DNA of 64,000 nt from Antarcticimicrobium sp033791545 (GTDB lineage: Bacteria > Pseudomonadota > Alphaproteobacteria > Rhodobacterales > Rhodobacteraceae): assembly GCA_033791545.1 (NCBI GenBank), contig JASJGL010000108.1, positions 1 through 64,000 on the forward strand, given 5' to 3'. Below, one piece after another: positions 42,767 to 49,893 of the stretch (within the stretch, counting starts at the first letter, position 1; each line of letters opens with the position of its first letter). A program made the translations under genes and the position numbers. The notes below the pieces were generated by a model. It was not told the origin of the DNA. It did not search any database and saw nothing but the letters and a program-made list of their open reading frames with translations.

Positions 42767-43234
42767 TTATTCGCTGGCGGCGGCGTCGTCTGTCGTGGCC
42801 TCTTCGGCAGCAGCATCAGCCGCAACCGGAGCAACACTGACAAGATAGGCGTAGACGTCTTCGCCGCCCTTCTTGAGCTTGAAGCTCATCATCGACTTGG
42901 CCTTCTTGTCATCCAGATGATGCCGCAGGAATTCGCGCGGATCCTGCACATATTCCTCAAAGGTATCTTCATCCCAGACCAGCCCGGCCTCGCCCGCGGC
43001 GACGATGTCCTTGCCATAGCGGAAATCTTCATAGGTGCCGGCGGTACGGCCAATCACACCAAAAAGATTCGGGCCGGTCTTGCCGCCCTTGACGATGGTC
43101 TCGCCGGAATCGGACACGATCATATGGCAAGCTTTACACTTGTTGAAAACCTTCTCACCCTTGGCCGCATCACCTTCGGCCAGAACCGGGGTTGCGAGCA
43201 GGCCGACTATCGCGGTGGCGATCAAACGGTTCAT
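42767..43234 (-). CDS. Periplasmic cytochrome c2-type protein
   Basis: I use the ATG at 43234 (155 aa), preceded by GGAGGAG. A signal peptide (1-19, cut after VLA) precedes the class I cytochrome domain. The heme attachment motif CKACH is at 33-37, and the Met ligand lies in KSMMSFKLKK. A C-terminal Ala/Glu-rich tail of about 20 residues is unusual and probably flexible. Known: such cytochromes shuttle electrons between bc1 and terminal oxidases or reaction centres. Confidence 0.93.
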   Translation of the reverse strand: MNRLIATAIVGLLATPVLAEGDAAKGEKVFNKCKACHMIVSDSGETIVKGGKTGPNLFGVIGRTAGTYEDFRYGKDIVAAGEAGLVWDEDTFEEYVQDPREFLRHHLDDKKAKSMMSFKLKKGGEDVYAYLVSVAPVAADAAAEEATTDDAAASE

Positions 43235-43374
43235 AGCTTCTCCTCCATTTGCTTTGGTTGTTGCAGATAAAGTAGTCGCAAACGCCAAGAGTCAATCCTT
43301 AGCCCGCCGTCCCGCGCGGTTGCGACGCAGGCGCAACAGGGGCCGCGGGCGACAGGACCGCATTTCGGCCGAGA

Positions 43375-44400
43375 TCAATCGCCGGTCTGCGACCAGCAGG
43401 GCAGCAGATCGCCCGGGCTGGGCCGGGCCGCGTGGACCGCACGCGCGATGGCCCGGCTTAGACACAGGGCGGCGGCGTGACCGATCTGGGCAAGATCGCG
43501 CTCGGGCCGCGCCATCGGGCGCGCGCCGGTGGCAACGGCAAAGACCAGGTCCCCATCGCCCGGACAATGCGCTGGCACCGTGGCCCGCCCGATCCCGTCA
43601 TGGGCGGCGGTGGCAACGCGCAGGCATTGCGCCTTGCTCAGGTCGGCATCGGTGGCGACGATGGCGATGGTGGTATTGGCGCGGTCCTGCGCAACATCGC
43701 TCGCCCGGGCGAGCATGATCGCCATCTTGCGGCTGTCGAGCGCACGGCCCAACCCGGCGGACGGGTCGGGGCCCAAACCGCCAAACTCGCCATCGACCTC
43801 GAACGGGGCGGCCCAGAAATGCCGGTCGCCGGGGGTGGTGACACTGCCCATCGGGTTGGCCGCCACCAGCGCCCCGACGGTCGTGCCATCCTCGAGCACG
43901 AAGGAGGCAGAGCCGAGCCCGCCCTTGAGCATCGCGGTGAATGCTCCGGTGCCAGCCCCGAGCGTGCCGATCTCGAACACCTCGGACGCCGATTCGAAAG
44001 CCGCCCGACCCAGCGCGCGATACGGGTTTTCGGCCCAGTCCTTTTGCCCGCCATTCAGCAGGTCAAACAGGATCGCCCCCGGAACGATGGGAATCACCGC
44101 ATCTGCGATGCGAAAGCCACGCCCGGCGGCGCGCAGCCCATCCATCACCCCCGAACAGGCATCCAGCCCAAAGGCCGAGCCCCCCGAAAGCACCAAGGCA
44201 TCGACCTTTGCCACCGATTTGTCGGGGGCCAGCAAATCTGTCTCGCGGGTGCCGGGGCCGCCCCCCATCACATGAACCGAGGCGGTAAAGGGACGCTCGG
44301 CGAGCAACACCGTGCTGCCCGATTTCAGGGTCTCGTCCTGGGCGTTGCCGACCTTCAGGCCGGGCACATCGGTAATCAGGTTGCGGGGGCCGGGAATCAT
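43375..44400 (-). CDS. P1/S58 (DmpA/NylC-like) self-processing peptidase
   Basis: The ATG at 44400 is chosen (341 aa, MIPGPRNLITDVPGLKVGNA) with AAAGGA upstream. The family start (ITDVPGLKVG), VLSGGSAFGLDA and the NTTIAIVATDA segment are clear. In NylC-type enzymes the chain cleaves itself before the Thr of an Asn-Thr pair, which becomes the catalytic nucleophile; Asn242-Thr243 is the matching site here. Substrate is unknown (beta-peptides, nylon-like oligomers and D-amino-acid amides are known in the family). Confidence 0.9.
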   Translation of the reverse strand: MIPGPRNLITDVPGLKVGNAQDETLKSGSTVLLAERPFTASVHVMGGGPGTRETDLLAPDKSVAKVDALVLSGGSAFGLDACSGVMDGLRAAGRGFRIADAVIPIVPGAILFDLLNGGQKDWAENPYRALGRAAFESASEVFEIGTLGAGTGAFTAMLKGGLGSASFVLEDGTTVGALVAANPMGSVTTPGDRHFWAAPFEVDGEFGGLGPDPSAGLGRALDSRKMAIMLARASDVAQDRANTTIAIVATDADLSKAQCLRVATAAHDGIGRATVPAHCPGDGDLVFAVATGARPMARPERDLAQIGHAAALCLSRAIARAVHAARPSPGDLLPCWSQTGD

Positions 44401-44424
44401 CGTTTTGGTCCTTTGTTCGGGACG

Positions 44425-44443
44425 GCACGTGCAGGGCACGTGC
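44425..44443. promoter_or_regulatory. Two adjacent GCACGTGC palindromes upstream of the S58 peptidase
   Basis: Two copies of the perfect 8-base palindrome GCACGTGC (44425-44432 and 44436-44443) are spaced 11 bases apart, about one helical turn, 25-43 bases before the peptidase start. This looks like a paired operator, but no regulator can be named. Confidence 0.35.
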
Positions 44444-44444
44444 G

Positions 44445-44474
44445 GCCTCCGGCGGGGATATTTTCAGTGAAAGG
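44445..44474. repeat. Short intergenic element of the Rhodobacteraceae type
   Basis: The words CCTCCGGCGGGGATATTTT followed by an A/G-rich run resemble an element I remember as common between genes in Rhodobacter/Paracoccus genomes. Only one copy was noticed in this window. The remainder of the 280-bp gap to arfB shows a small G+C-rich repeat (GCGCCTGG twice near 44550) and nothing else recognised. Confidence 0.45.
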
Positions 44475-44680
44475 AAACGGCAGCGGTCGCATCAAGGGCA
44501 GCGCCCGTCTTCGCGCGCCTTGTCCGCGCTCCTGCGGGCCGCGCCTGGGCGCGCCTGGGCGCGAAAGAAGGGTGGCGACACCGGTGAAGGTGGCAAGTTT
44601 CGCCTGCAATCTCATGATGTTCTGCTCTCGCCCCCGGCCGGTGTGGCGGCAGTTTAGGGGCAGGCGCGGCGCGGCACAAG

Positions 44681-45100
44681 CTAGTCGCCGTCGACCTTTC
44701 CGCGCAGCGATTTGACCGTGCCGCGGGCGGTTTTCGCATCCAGCCGACGGCGGATCGAGCCCTTGGTCGGCCGGGTCGCGATCCGGCGCTTGGGCGTGCT
44801 CAGGGCGCTGCGCACCAGTTCGGCCAGCCGCTCGCGGGCGATCTCGCGGTTGCGGGCCTGGCTGCGGGTCTGGTCGCACTGGATCACGATCGCCCCGTCC
44901 TTGGTCCAGCGGCGTCCGGCCAGCCGCTTGAGCCGCGCCTTGACCGGCGGCGACAGTGCCGGCGAGCGGGCCGCCTCGAACCGCAGTTCGACCGCGGTGG
45001 CGACCTTGTTCACGTTCTGCCCGCCGGGCCCCGAGGCGCGAACGAATTGTTCGGTCAGTTCCCAGTCGGCGATTTGAATGGTGTCAGTGATCAACAGCAT
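44681..45100 (-). CDS. arfB: Ribosome rescue peptidyl-tRNA hydrolase ArfB (YaeJ)
   Basis: The 139-aa protein has the release-factor GGQ motif in VRASGPGGQNVNKVATAVEL and a basic C-terminal tail rich in Arg/Lys (about 105-135), which in ArfB enters the empty mRNA channel. Length is typical. Known: it frees ribosomes stalled without a stop codon, as a backup to tmRNA. Confidence 0.95.
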   Translation of the reverse strand: MLLITDTIQIADWELTEQFVRASGPGGQNVNKVATAVELRFEAARSPALSPPVKARLKRLAGRRWTKDGAIVIQCDQTRSQARNREIARERLAELVRSALSTPKRRIATRPTKGSIRRRLDAKTARGTVKSLRGKVDGD

Positions 45101-45141
45101 GGGCGCAGACTACCCCGTTGCGCGGTCCTGAAAAAGGGCAC

Positions 45142-45171
45142 AAAAAAGGGCCGCCTACAGGCGGCCCTTTT
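45142..45171. terminator. Strong bidirectional intrinsic terminator
   Basis: An 8-bp GC stem GGGCCGCC / GGCGGCCC with a TACA loop is flanked by six A on one side and four T on the other, so in the minus direction it ends in TTTTTT. It is the likely end of the transcript that comes from 45.2-46.0 kb, just before arfB. Confidence 0.9.
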
Positions 45172-45196
45172 CGAAAGTTTCTGGAAGTGGGGTCGG

Positions 45197-45277
45197 TTAG
45201 ATCATCGACCGATCCACGTGGGCGGTCTCTCCGCCAAGGGCTGCCTTAAACGGCTCCCTCCCACGCTGTCCCGACAC
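45197..45277 (-). CDS. Possible 26-aa small ORF in the 45.2-45.35 kb transcript
   Basis: A GTG at 45277 with GGAG close upstream opens MSGQRGREPFKAALGGETAH and six more residues to a TAA at 45197-45199, ending just before the terminator at 45142-45171. The same frame is open about 125 bases further upstream without an ATG. The 276-bp gap between the arfB start and the transporter stop otherwise has no gene. It could equally be a non-coding RNA with hairpins (GGCGG/CCGCC and CGGT/ACCG) or the 3' UTR of the transporter gene. Confidence 0.3.
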   Translation of the reverse strand: MSGQRGREPFKAALGGETAHVDRSMI

Positions 45278-45376
45278 CTCGCTCCAATACCTTTCTCGAC
45301 ACTGGACACCTCCTTTTCTATCTGTTTCCGGTATCCTCAGACTGGCACGACATCGGAAAAACGCAAAACAAAATCG

Positions 45377-46006
45377 TCAGCCGGTACGGCGGCCGGCAGT
45401 CAAATGTGCAACGATCAGGCGAAACGGAATCAGTGCGACCAGCGCCAGCGAGAGTTTCACCATCCAGTCGGCCACCGCAAGCGAGGCCCAGAGCGGCACC
45501 ATCGGCCCCAGGCCCAGCAGCGGCAGTGTCTCGTTGGCCCAGGACACATCATTGACCGGCTCCAGCCAGGCCAGCTGCGCCGAGAACGCGATGGAAAAGA
45601 ACAGCACCGTATCCAGCGAAGAGCCCACCAGCGTCGAGGCCAGCGGCGCACGCCACCAGCGCCCGCCGCGCAGGGCGGAAAAGATGCTGACATCCAGCAA
45701 TTGCGCGACCAGAAAGGCCATGCCCGAGCCGATTGCGATGCGCAGGGTGACCAGCGGGCCGAATTCACCGTTGATCTGGGTCCCGATCAGCGAACAGATC
45801 ACGCCGGTGACGAACCCGGCAAAGACGACCTTGCGCGCGGCGCGGCTGCCATAGACGCGGTTCATCACGTCGGTGACCAGAAAGGCGAACGGATAGGTAA
45901 AGGCCCCCCAGGTCAGCCATTGGCCGAACAGGATCTGGACCAGAATGTTGGAGGCCACCACGATAGCGGCCATGGCAAGGATGCCGGGTATGTGAGTGCG
46001 CGTCAT
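45377..46006 (-). CDS. VUT-family (YhhQ-type) queuosine precursor transporter
   Basis: I use the ATG at 46006 (209 aa, MTRTHIPGILAMAAIVVASN); an upstream frame reaches 46072. Six or so hydrophobic helices are seen, with the family core YPFAFLVTDVMNRVYGSRAA and the later LDVSIFSALR and SLDTVLFFSIAF. Known: YhhQ imports queuosine precursors for tRNA modification. I looked for a preQ1-like leader and found none. Confidence 0.9.
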   Translation of the reverse strand: MTRTHIPGILAMAAIVVASNILVQILFGQWLTWGAFTYPFAFLVTDVMNRVYGSRAARKVVFAGFVTGVICSLIGTQINGEFGPLVTLRIAIGSGMAFLVAQLLDVSIFSALRGGRWWRAPLASTLVGSSLDTVLFFSIAFSAQLAWLEPVNDVSWANETLPLLGLGPMVPLWASLAVADWMVKLSLALVALIPFRLIVAHLTAGRRTG

Positions 46007-46100
46007 GATATGTGCCCGTTTTGACAAGGTTGCGGCGACTTGACCCCCCAAATGCGAGAGGAAGGGGCGCATTTAGCGGCTTGCCCCCCTGCGCGCAAGG

Positions 46101-47003
46101 TTAATCCGGCAGGCTGTATTCGACCAGTTCGGTGCGCTGAAACCACATGAAATTGTCATCCGAGACCATCGTGGCCCGCAGCGCGCCCTTCCCGTCGCGC
46201 CAGATCGAAAGGCCCTCAAGATTGTCATGGGTCCCGACGGCGGTGGTCAGCAGGGTCTCTTCCGCCCCGATTTCGACTCCTGCACCGGTCTCGGTCAGGG
46301 TCCAGCGCCGAAGCCGGCTGCGGAACCCCAGAAGGGTGACCGCGCGCTCCAACACATAAAGCCGCCCATCGGGGCCGATATCGGCGCCCACCGGCAAGAA
46401 CCGCCCCCGCGCCGGCAGCGAAAACACAACCTGCCAGCGGCCCGCATCGCGGCGATAGACCGGGATGCGCCCCTGCGCGTCGCGACCGCCCTCGGGCAGG
46501 GTATAGAGACGGCCGCGCGCGTCGATCGCCAGCGATTCGAGCGAACGGTTGCCTTCCAGCCCGCGAAAGGTGCTCGGGGCGTTCAACACCTGTGCCCGTG
46601 CGCCCGGTCGGGCATAGCGAGCAACGCGGGGCACCCCCTCGAATGAGATATAGAGCGTTCCGTCAGCGCCAATCGCCATCCCCTCGGAATCCGCGATGGC
46701 ACGGGTCAACCTTTTGCCCGTGCTGGAGTTTGGACGCCAATGGGATAGCGGCATCAGCCCGACGATCCGCCCGGTCCGATCCCGGATCACCCGCGCCTCG
46801 ACCACCATCGTGCGGTCGCTCAGCAGTGTGGCGTGGCCCCCGTCGGCAGAAAGATGCAGCGCCGAAAACCCGCCAAACCACTCCTCGCCCCGGTCCCACG
46901 CATGGGCACCGAGGAGCCGCGCCGCGCCGTCGCCGCCGGGGCTGTCCCGGTTACAGGCGAACAGCAGCAGCGCCGCTAGCGCGAGCGCAGGACCGAAGCG
47001 CAT
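46101..47003 (-). CDS. Lipoprotein with esterase-like/phytase-like beta-propeller
   Basis: The 300-aa protein begins with a lipoprotein signal ending LLLFAC (Cys17). Repeated blades such as DSEGMAIGADGTLYISFEG, SLAIDARGRLYTLPEGGRDA and NLEGLSIWRDGKGALRATMV match the 'esterase-like activity of phytase' family, a beta-propeller. Substrate unknown. Its start overlaps the end of mepA by 28 bases. Confidence 0.85.
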   Translation of the reverse strand: MRFGPALALAALLLFACNRDSPGGDGAARLLGAHAWDRGEEWFGGFSALHLSADGGHATLLSDRTMVVEARVIRDRTGRIVGLMPLSHWRPNSSTGKRLTRAIADSEGMAIGADGTLYISFEGVPRVARYARPGARAQVLNAPSTFRGLEGNRSLESLAIDARGRLYTLPEGGRDAQGRIPVYRRDAGRWQVVFSLPARGRFLPVGADIGPDGRLYVLERAVTLLGFRSRLRRWTLTETGAGVEIGAEETLLTTAVGTHDNLEGLSIWRDGKGALRATMVSDDNFMWFQRTELVEYSLPD

Positions 47004-47848
47004 TGGCCGGGCAGGTCAGACAAAACATATTCGCGGCGCTTCTTGGGGGGCGGGGCGTTGGGATCGCGCGGCTTGGGCTTGGGCGGGCTCAGGATATCGT
47101 TCACCCATTTCTGCGCATCGGCGCAACCATCGCCGCGCGGCGGCTTTTCCTGGTTCTCGCAGCCGCGCGCCCCGCGCGGACAGCTGAGACGCACGTGGAA
47201 ATGGTAATGATGCCCCCACCAGGGCCGGATCTTGCGCAGCCAGCGCCGGTCTCCGGTTTCATCCTTGCACATCTGCACCTTGGCACCCGGAAAAACAAAG
47301 ATGCGCGCGACGCGCGGGTCCTTGGCAGCGGCGCGCAGCAAGGCGTGGTGCTGCGGTGTCCAACTCGCGTTCACATAGGCGCCCTTGGCCCTGCGCATGG
47401 AGATCGAGGAGATATTCTCGCGCGCCTGACGGCTGAGGTCGAGCCGCTTGGCCGGCAACATCCAGATGTCGAGATCCAGCCCCAACTGGTGGCTGCGGTG
47501 CCCCGATGCCATCGGCCCGCCACGCGGCTGGCTGATGTCACCGACATAGATTCCCTCCCACCCCGGCAGGGTGGCGGCAAAATCACCGAGCCGTTGGGCG
47601 AATGCGATCGCGTCCGGATGGCCCCAGTTGCGGTTGCGGCTTAGCCGCATCGCCTGCCAGGTCGGCCCGGTTTCCGGCAATTGCACCGCCCCCGCGACGC
47701 AGCCCTTGGAATAGCCGCCATAGGGCGCCGCGCGCTGTTGCGAGGCGGTCTTTGCGGCACCGAACAGCTGTTTCGCAAGCGGCTCGGCCATGGCCTGCGG
47801 GGCGACCAGCGCCAGGATCAGGCCAAGCGATGCGAACAGGCGGGTCAT
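46976..47848 (-). CDS. mepA: Penicillin-insensitive murein endopeptidase MepA
   Basis: The 290-aa protein has a signal peptide (1-21) and the M74 peptidase pattern: GHRSHQLGLDLDIWMLP (zinc His and Asp) and GHHYHFHVRLSCPRG (zinc His pair). Cys pairs typical of MepA are present (KGCVAG, ADAQ). Known: it cuts D-Ala-mDAP crosslinks. It overlaps the lipoprotein gene downstream and the MFS gene upstream (4 bases). Confidence 0.95.
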   Translation of the reverse strand: MTRLFASLGLILALVAPQAMAEPLAKQLFGAAKTASQQRAAPYGGYSKGCVAGAVQLPETGPTWQAMRLSRNRNWGHPDAIAFAQRLGDFAATLPGWEGIYVGDISQPRGGPMASGHRSHQLGLDLDIWMLPAKRLDLSRQARENISSISMRRAKGAYVNASWTPQHHALLRAAAKDPRVARIFVFPGAKVQMCKDETGDRRWLRKIRPWWGHHYHFHVRLSCPRGARGCENQEKPPRGDGCADAQKWVNDILSPPKPKPRDPNAPPPKKRREYVLSDLPGQCASVLRSR

Positions 47849-49182
47849 GCGGTAAAGTCTCCTTGCGGTTTCACCCAGCGTAGCAGGATCAACCCGATCA
47901 GGAAAAGCGCGATCAGCGGCGAGACGCCGATCTGCTGGCTGCCACTGATCAGGGTCAACGTGCCGATCAACAGCGGCGCGATGAACGAGGTCGCCTTGCC
48001 CGCCAGCGCATAAAGGCCGAACGCCTCGGTCATCCGGTCGGGATTGGCCTGTCGCACCATCATCGTGCGGCTGGCCGACTGGATCACACCGCCGGCCGCG
48101 CCGATGGTGGCCCCGACCACGTAAAAGGCGACATCAGGCAGCGACGACCCCTCGGCCACGGGCAGGCCAAAGACGCTTGTCGAGCTGATGAAGACGATGG
48201 CAATCGCAACCAGCGTCAGCACCAGAATGCAGATGGTGATCACCGGCTTGGGTCCGAAATGCTTGTCCGCCCGGCCGCCGATCCAGGCAAAGATCGCCCC
48301 GAAGATGATCGCAAGGATGCCAAAGATACCAGTGTCCACCACCGTCCAGTTCAGCACCCCGGCGGCATAAATGCCGCCAAAGGTATACATCCCGTTCAAG
48401 GCATCGCGATAGAACATGGAGGAACCCAGATAGGCAAACAGCGACGGGGTCCGTGGCAGGCTGCGAACCGTGCGGGCGACATCGCGCAACGCGGCGGAAA
48501 CCGCGCCCTGCGGTGCCCGGCGCGGCGCCGGGTCGCGCACCCACAAAAAGAACGGGATCATGAAGATGGCGTACCAGAGCGCGGTCAGCGGGCCGACAAA
48601 GCGGGTACCTTCGCGGGCCACTGGATCAAGCCCCAGCGCCGGGGCAAGCCCAAGAAAGGTTTTGCCGGTGGTTGCACTTTCGGCGAAAAAGCCCAGCATG
48701 ATCACCAGCGTCAAAAGCCCACCGAGATAGCCAAAGGCCCAGCCATTGCCCGAGAGGCGACCGATCTCTTCCTTGTTGCCCAGATCGGGCAGCATCGAGT
48801 TGGTGAAGATGGTGGCGAACTCCATCCCGATCATGCCGATGGCGAACAGCACCAGCGTCAGCATCAGGTTGAAATCCCCCGGCGCGGCAAACCACAGCCC
48901 TGCCGAACCGATCACGTAAAGCGCCGAGAACAGCCAGATCCAGCGCAGCCGGTTGCCCGCCAGATCCGCCATCGCCCCCAACACCGGCGCCAGCAAAGCG
49001 ATCACCAGCCCCGCCGCCCCGATGCCAAAGCCCCAGGCCGCTTGCGCCGCGCTGCCGTCGCCCATCAACTCCTTGACATAGGGCGCAAAGATAAAGGTGA
49101 TCAGCAAGGTGTTATAGGGCTGGCTGGCCCAGTCGAAAAAGAACCAGCCCCAGATCCGCTTGCGTGTGGATATCGCCGTCAT
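47845..49182 (-). CDS. UMF1/Atg22-like MFS transporter
   Basis: The 445-aa protein has 12 predicted helices and the UMF1 family start RIWGWFFFDWASQPYNTLLI, with IALLAPVLGAMADLAGNR after the first helices. Known: these are permease-like proteins of uncertain substrate. It overlaps mepA by four bases. Confidence 0.9.
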   Translation of the reverse strand: MTAISTRKRIWGWFFFDWASQPYNTLLITFIFAPYVKELMGDGSAAQAAWGFGIGAAGLVIALLAPVLGAMADLAGNRLRWIWLFSALYVIGSAGLWFAAPGDFNLMLTLVLFAIGMIGMEFATIFTNSMLPDLGNKEEIGRLSGNGWAFGYLGGLLTLVIMLGFFAESATTGKTFLGLAPALGLDPVAREGTRFVGPLTALWYAIFMIPFFLWVRDPAPRRAPQGAVSAALRDVARTVRSLPRTPSLFAYLGSSMFYRDALNGMYTFGGIYAAGVLNWTVVDTGIFGILAIIFGAIFAWIGGRADKHFGPKPVITICILVLTLVAIAIVFISSTSVFGLPVAEGSSLPDVAFYVVGATIGAAGGVIQSASRTMMVRQANPDRMTEAFGLYALAGKATSFIAPLLIGTLTLISGSQQIGVSPLIALFLIGLILLRWVKPQGDFTA

Positions 49183-49439
49183 GCCCCGTCCCCGCGTTTT
49201 CGGCGATGGTATGGTTTCCCCCCCGCTGGCGAAACAGGAAAAGCCGGGACCGCGGCACGAACCTCGGTTTATCGCGTCTTTTGCGGCACATTCGGTTTCC
49301 GTATGTTTCCGTGTGTTTCTGTCCGTTCGCGTCTGTTTCCACCCGGTTTTCGCCCTGTTTCCGGTGCGACACAGACCGCCCCCTTGCCCTTTACCCGCGC
49401 CCGTCTTAGGTCGGAGACGTTTCGAATAGGGAAAAACCG
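49183..49439. promoter_or_regulatory. Divergent gap with 10-bp phased GTTTCC repeats
   Basis: The 257-bp gap between the MFS gene and yggT contains GTTTCC or close variants at 49295, 49305, 49315, 49325 (GTTCGC), 49335 and about 49346, i.e. one per helical turn, then a last copy at 49357. It could be curved DNA or a stacked binding site controlling either gene. No clear sigma-70 boxes were found. Confidence 0.45.
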
Positions 49440-49727
49440 ATGCAATCGCTGTTTCAAATCCTGATGCTGATCCTCGACGTGGTGTGGTTCTTTGTCATCG
49501 CGCATGTGATCATGAGTTGGCTGATCAATTTTCAGGTGCTGAACATGCGCCAGCAAATCGTGGCGCAGATCTGGTACGGGCTGAACCGTGTGCTTGAACC
49601 GCTGTATGGTCCGATCCGCCGGATTCTGCCGCCGATGGGCGGGCTTGATCTGGGGCCTCTGGTCGTCTTGCTGGCGATCGTCGTGATCCGCATCGTGCTG
49701 CAGAACAACATCGCGCTGTTCTACTGA
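49440..49727 (+). CDS. YggT family membrane protein
   Basis: The 95-aa protein has two hydrophobic helices (about 3-27 and 65-90) and the YggT core ILPPMGGLDLGPLVVLLAIV with NRVLEPLYGPIRR before it. Function in bacteria is unclear; the family is linked to division/osmotic tolerance and chloroplast CCB3. Confidence 0.9.
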   Translation: MQSLFQILMLILDVVWFFVIAHVIMSWLINFQVLNMRQQIVAQIWYGLNRVLEPLYGPIRRILPPMGGLDLGPLVVLLAIVVIRIVLQNNIALFY

Positions 49728-49739
49728 CCCGTGCAATCT

Positions 49740-49775
49740 GGTCTGTTGGCCGGTCTGTTGGCCGGTCATCTGGCC
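49740..49775. repeat. 12-bp tandem repeat between yggT and recQ
   Basis: GGTCTGTTGGCC occurs twice head to tail (49740-49751, 49752-49763), followed by a degenerate third copy GGTCATCTGGCC (49764-49775). It lies in the 166-bp non-coding gap just after yggT and is probably a slippage product. Confidence 0.8.
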
Positions 49776-49893
49776 CCCCTGCCTGCCGCTCTGCTGACAC
49801 CGTCCCTGCCGTGATCCTGCCGCACTTGTTCGCCCCGCTCTTGTTCGCCGAATCCGAGTGTGTGAAACTCTTGCACAAGAGCAGGCAAACAGA

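Noticed and set aside
44397..44615. 72-codon frame (MRLQAKLATF...) overlapping the S58 peptidase start
   Set aside because: Arg/Pro-rich low-quality composition, crosses the intergenic element and palindromes, no ribosome-binding site of note.
46007..46100. preQ1-type riboswitch before the VUT transporter
   Set aside because: No preQ1-like core or pseudoknot could be seen in the leader.
49826..49852. LexA box upstream of recQ (two GTTC words)
   Set aside because: Spacing is 11 bases; the alphaproteobacterial LexA site needs GTTC-N7-GTTC.
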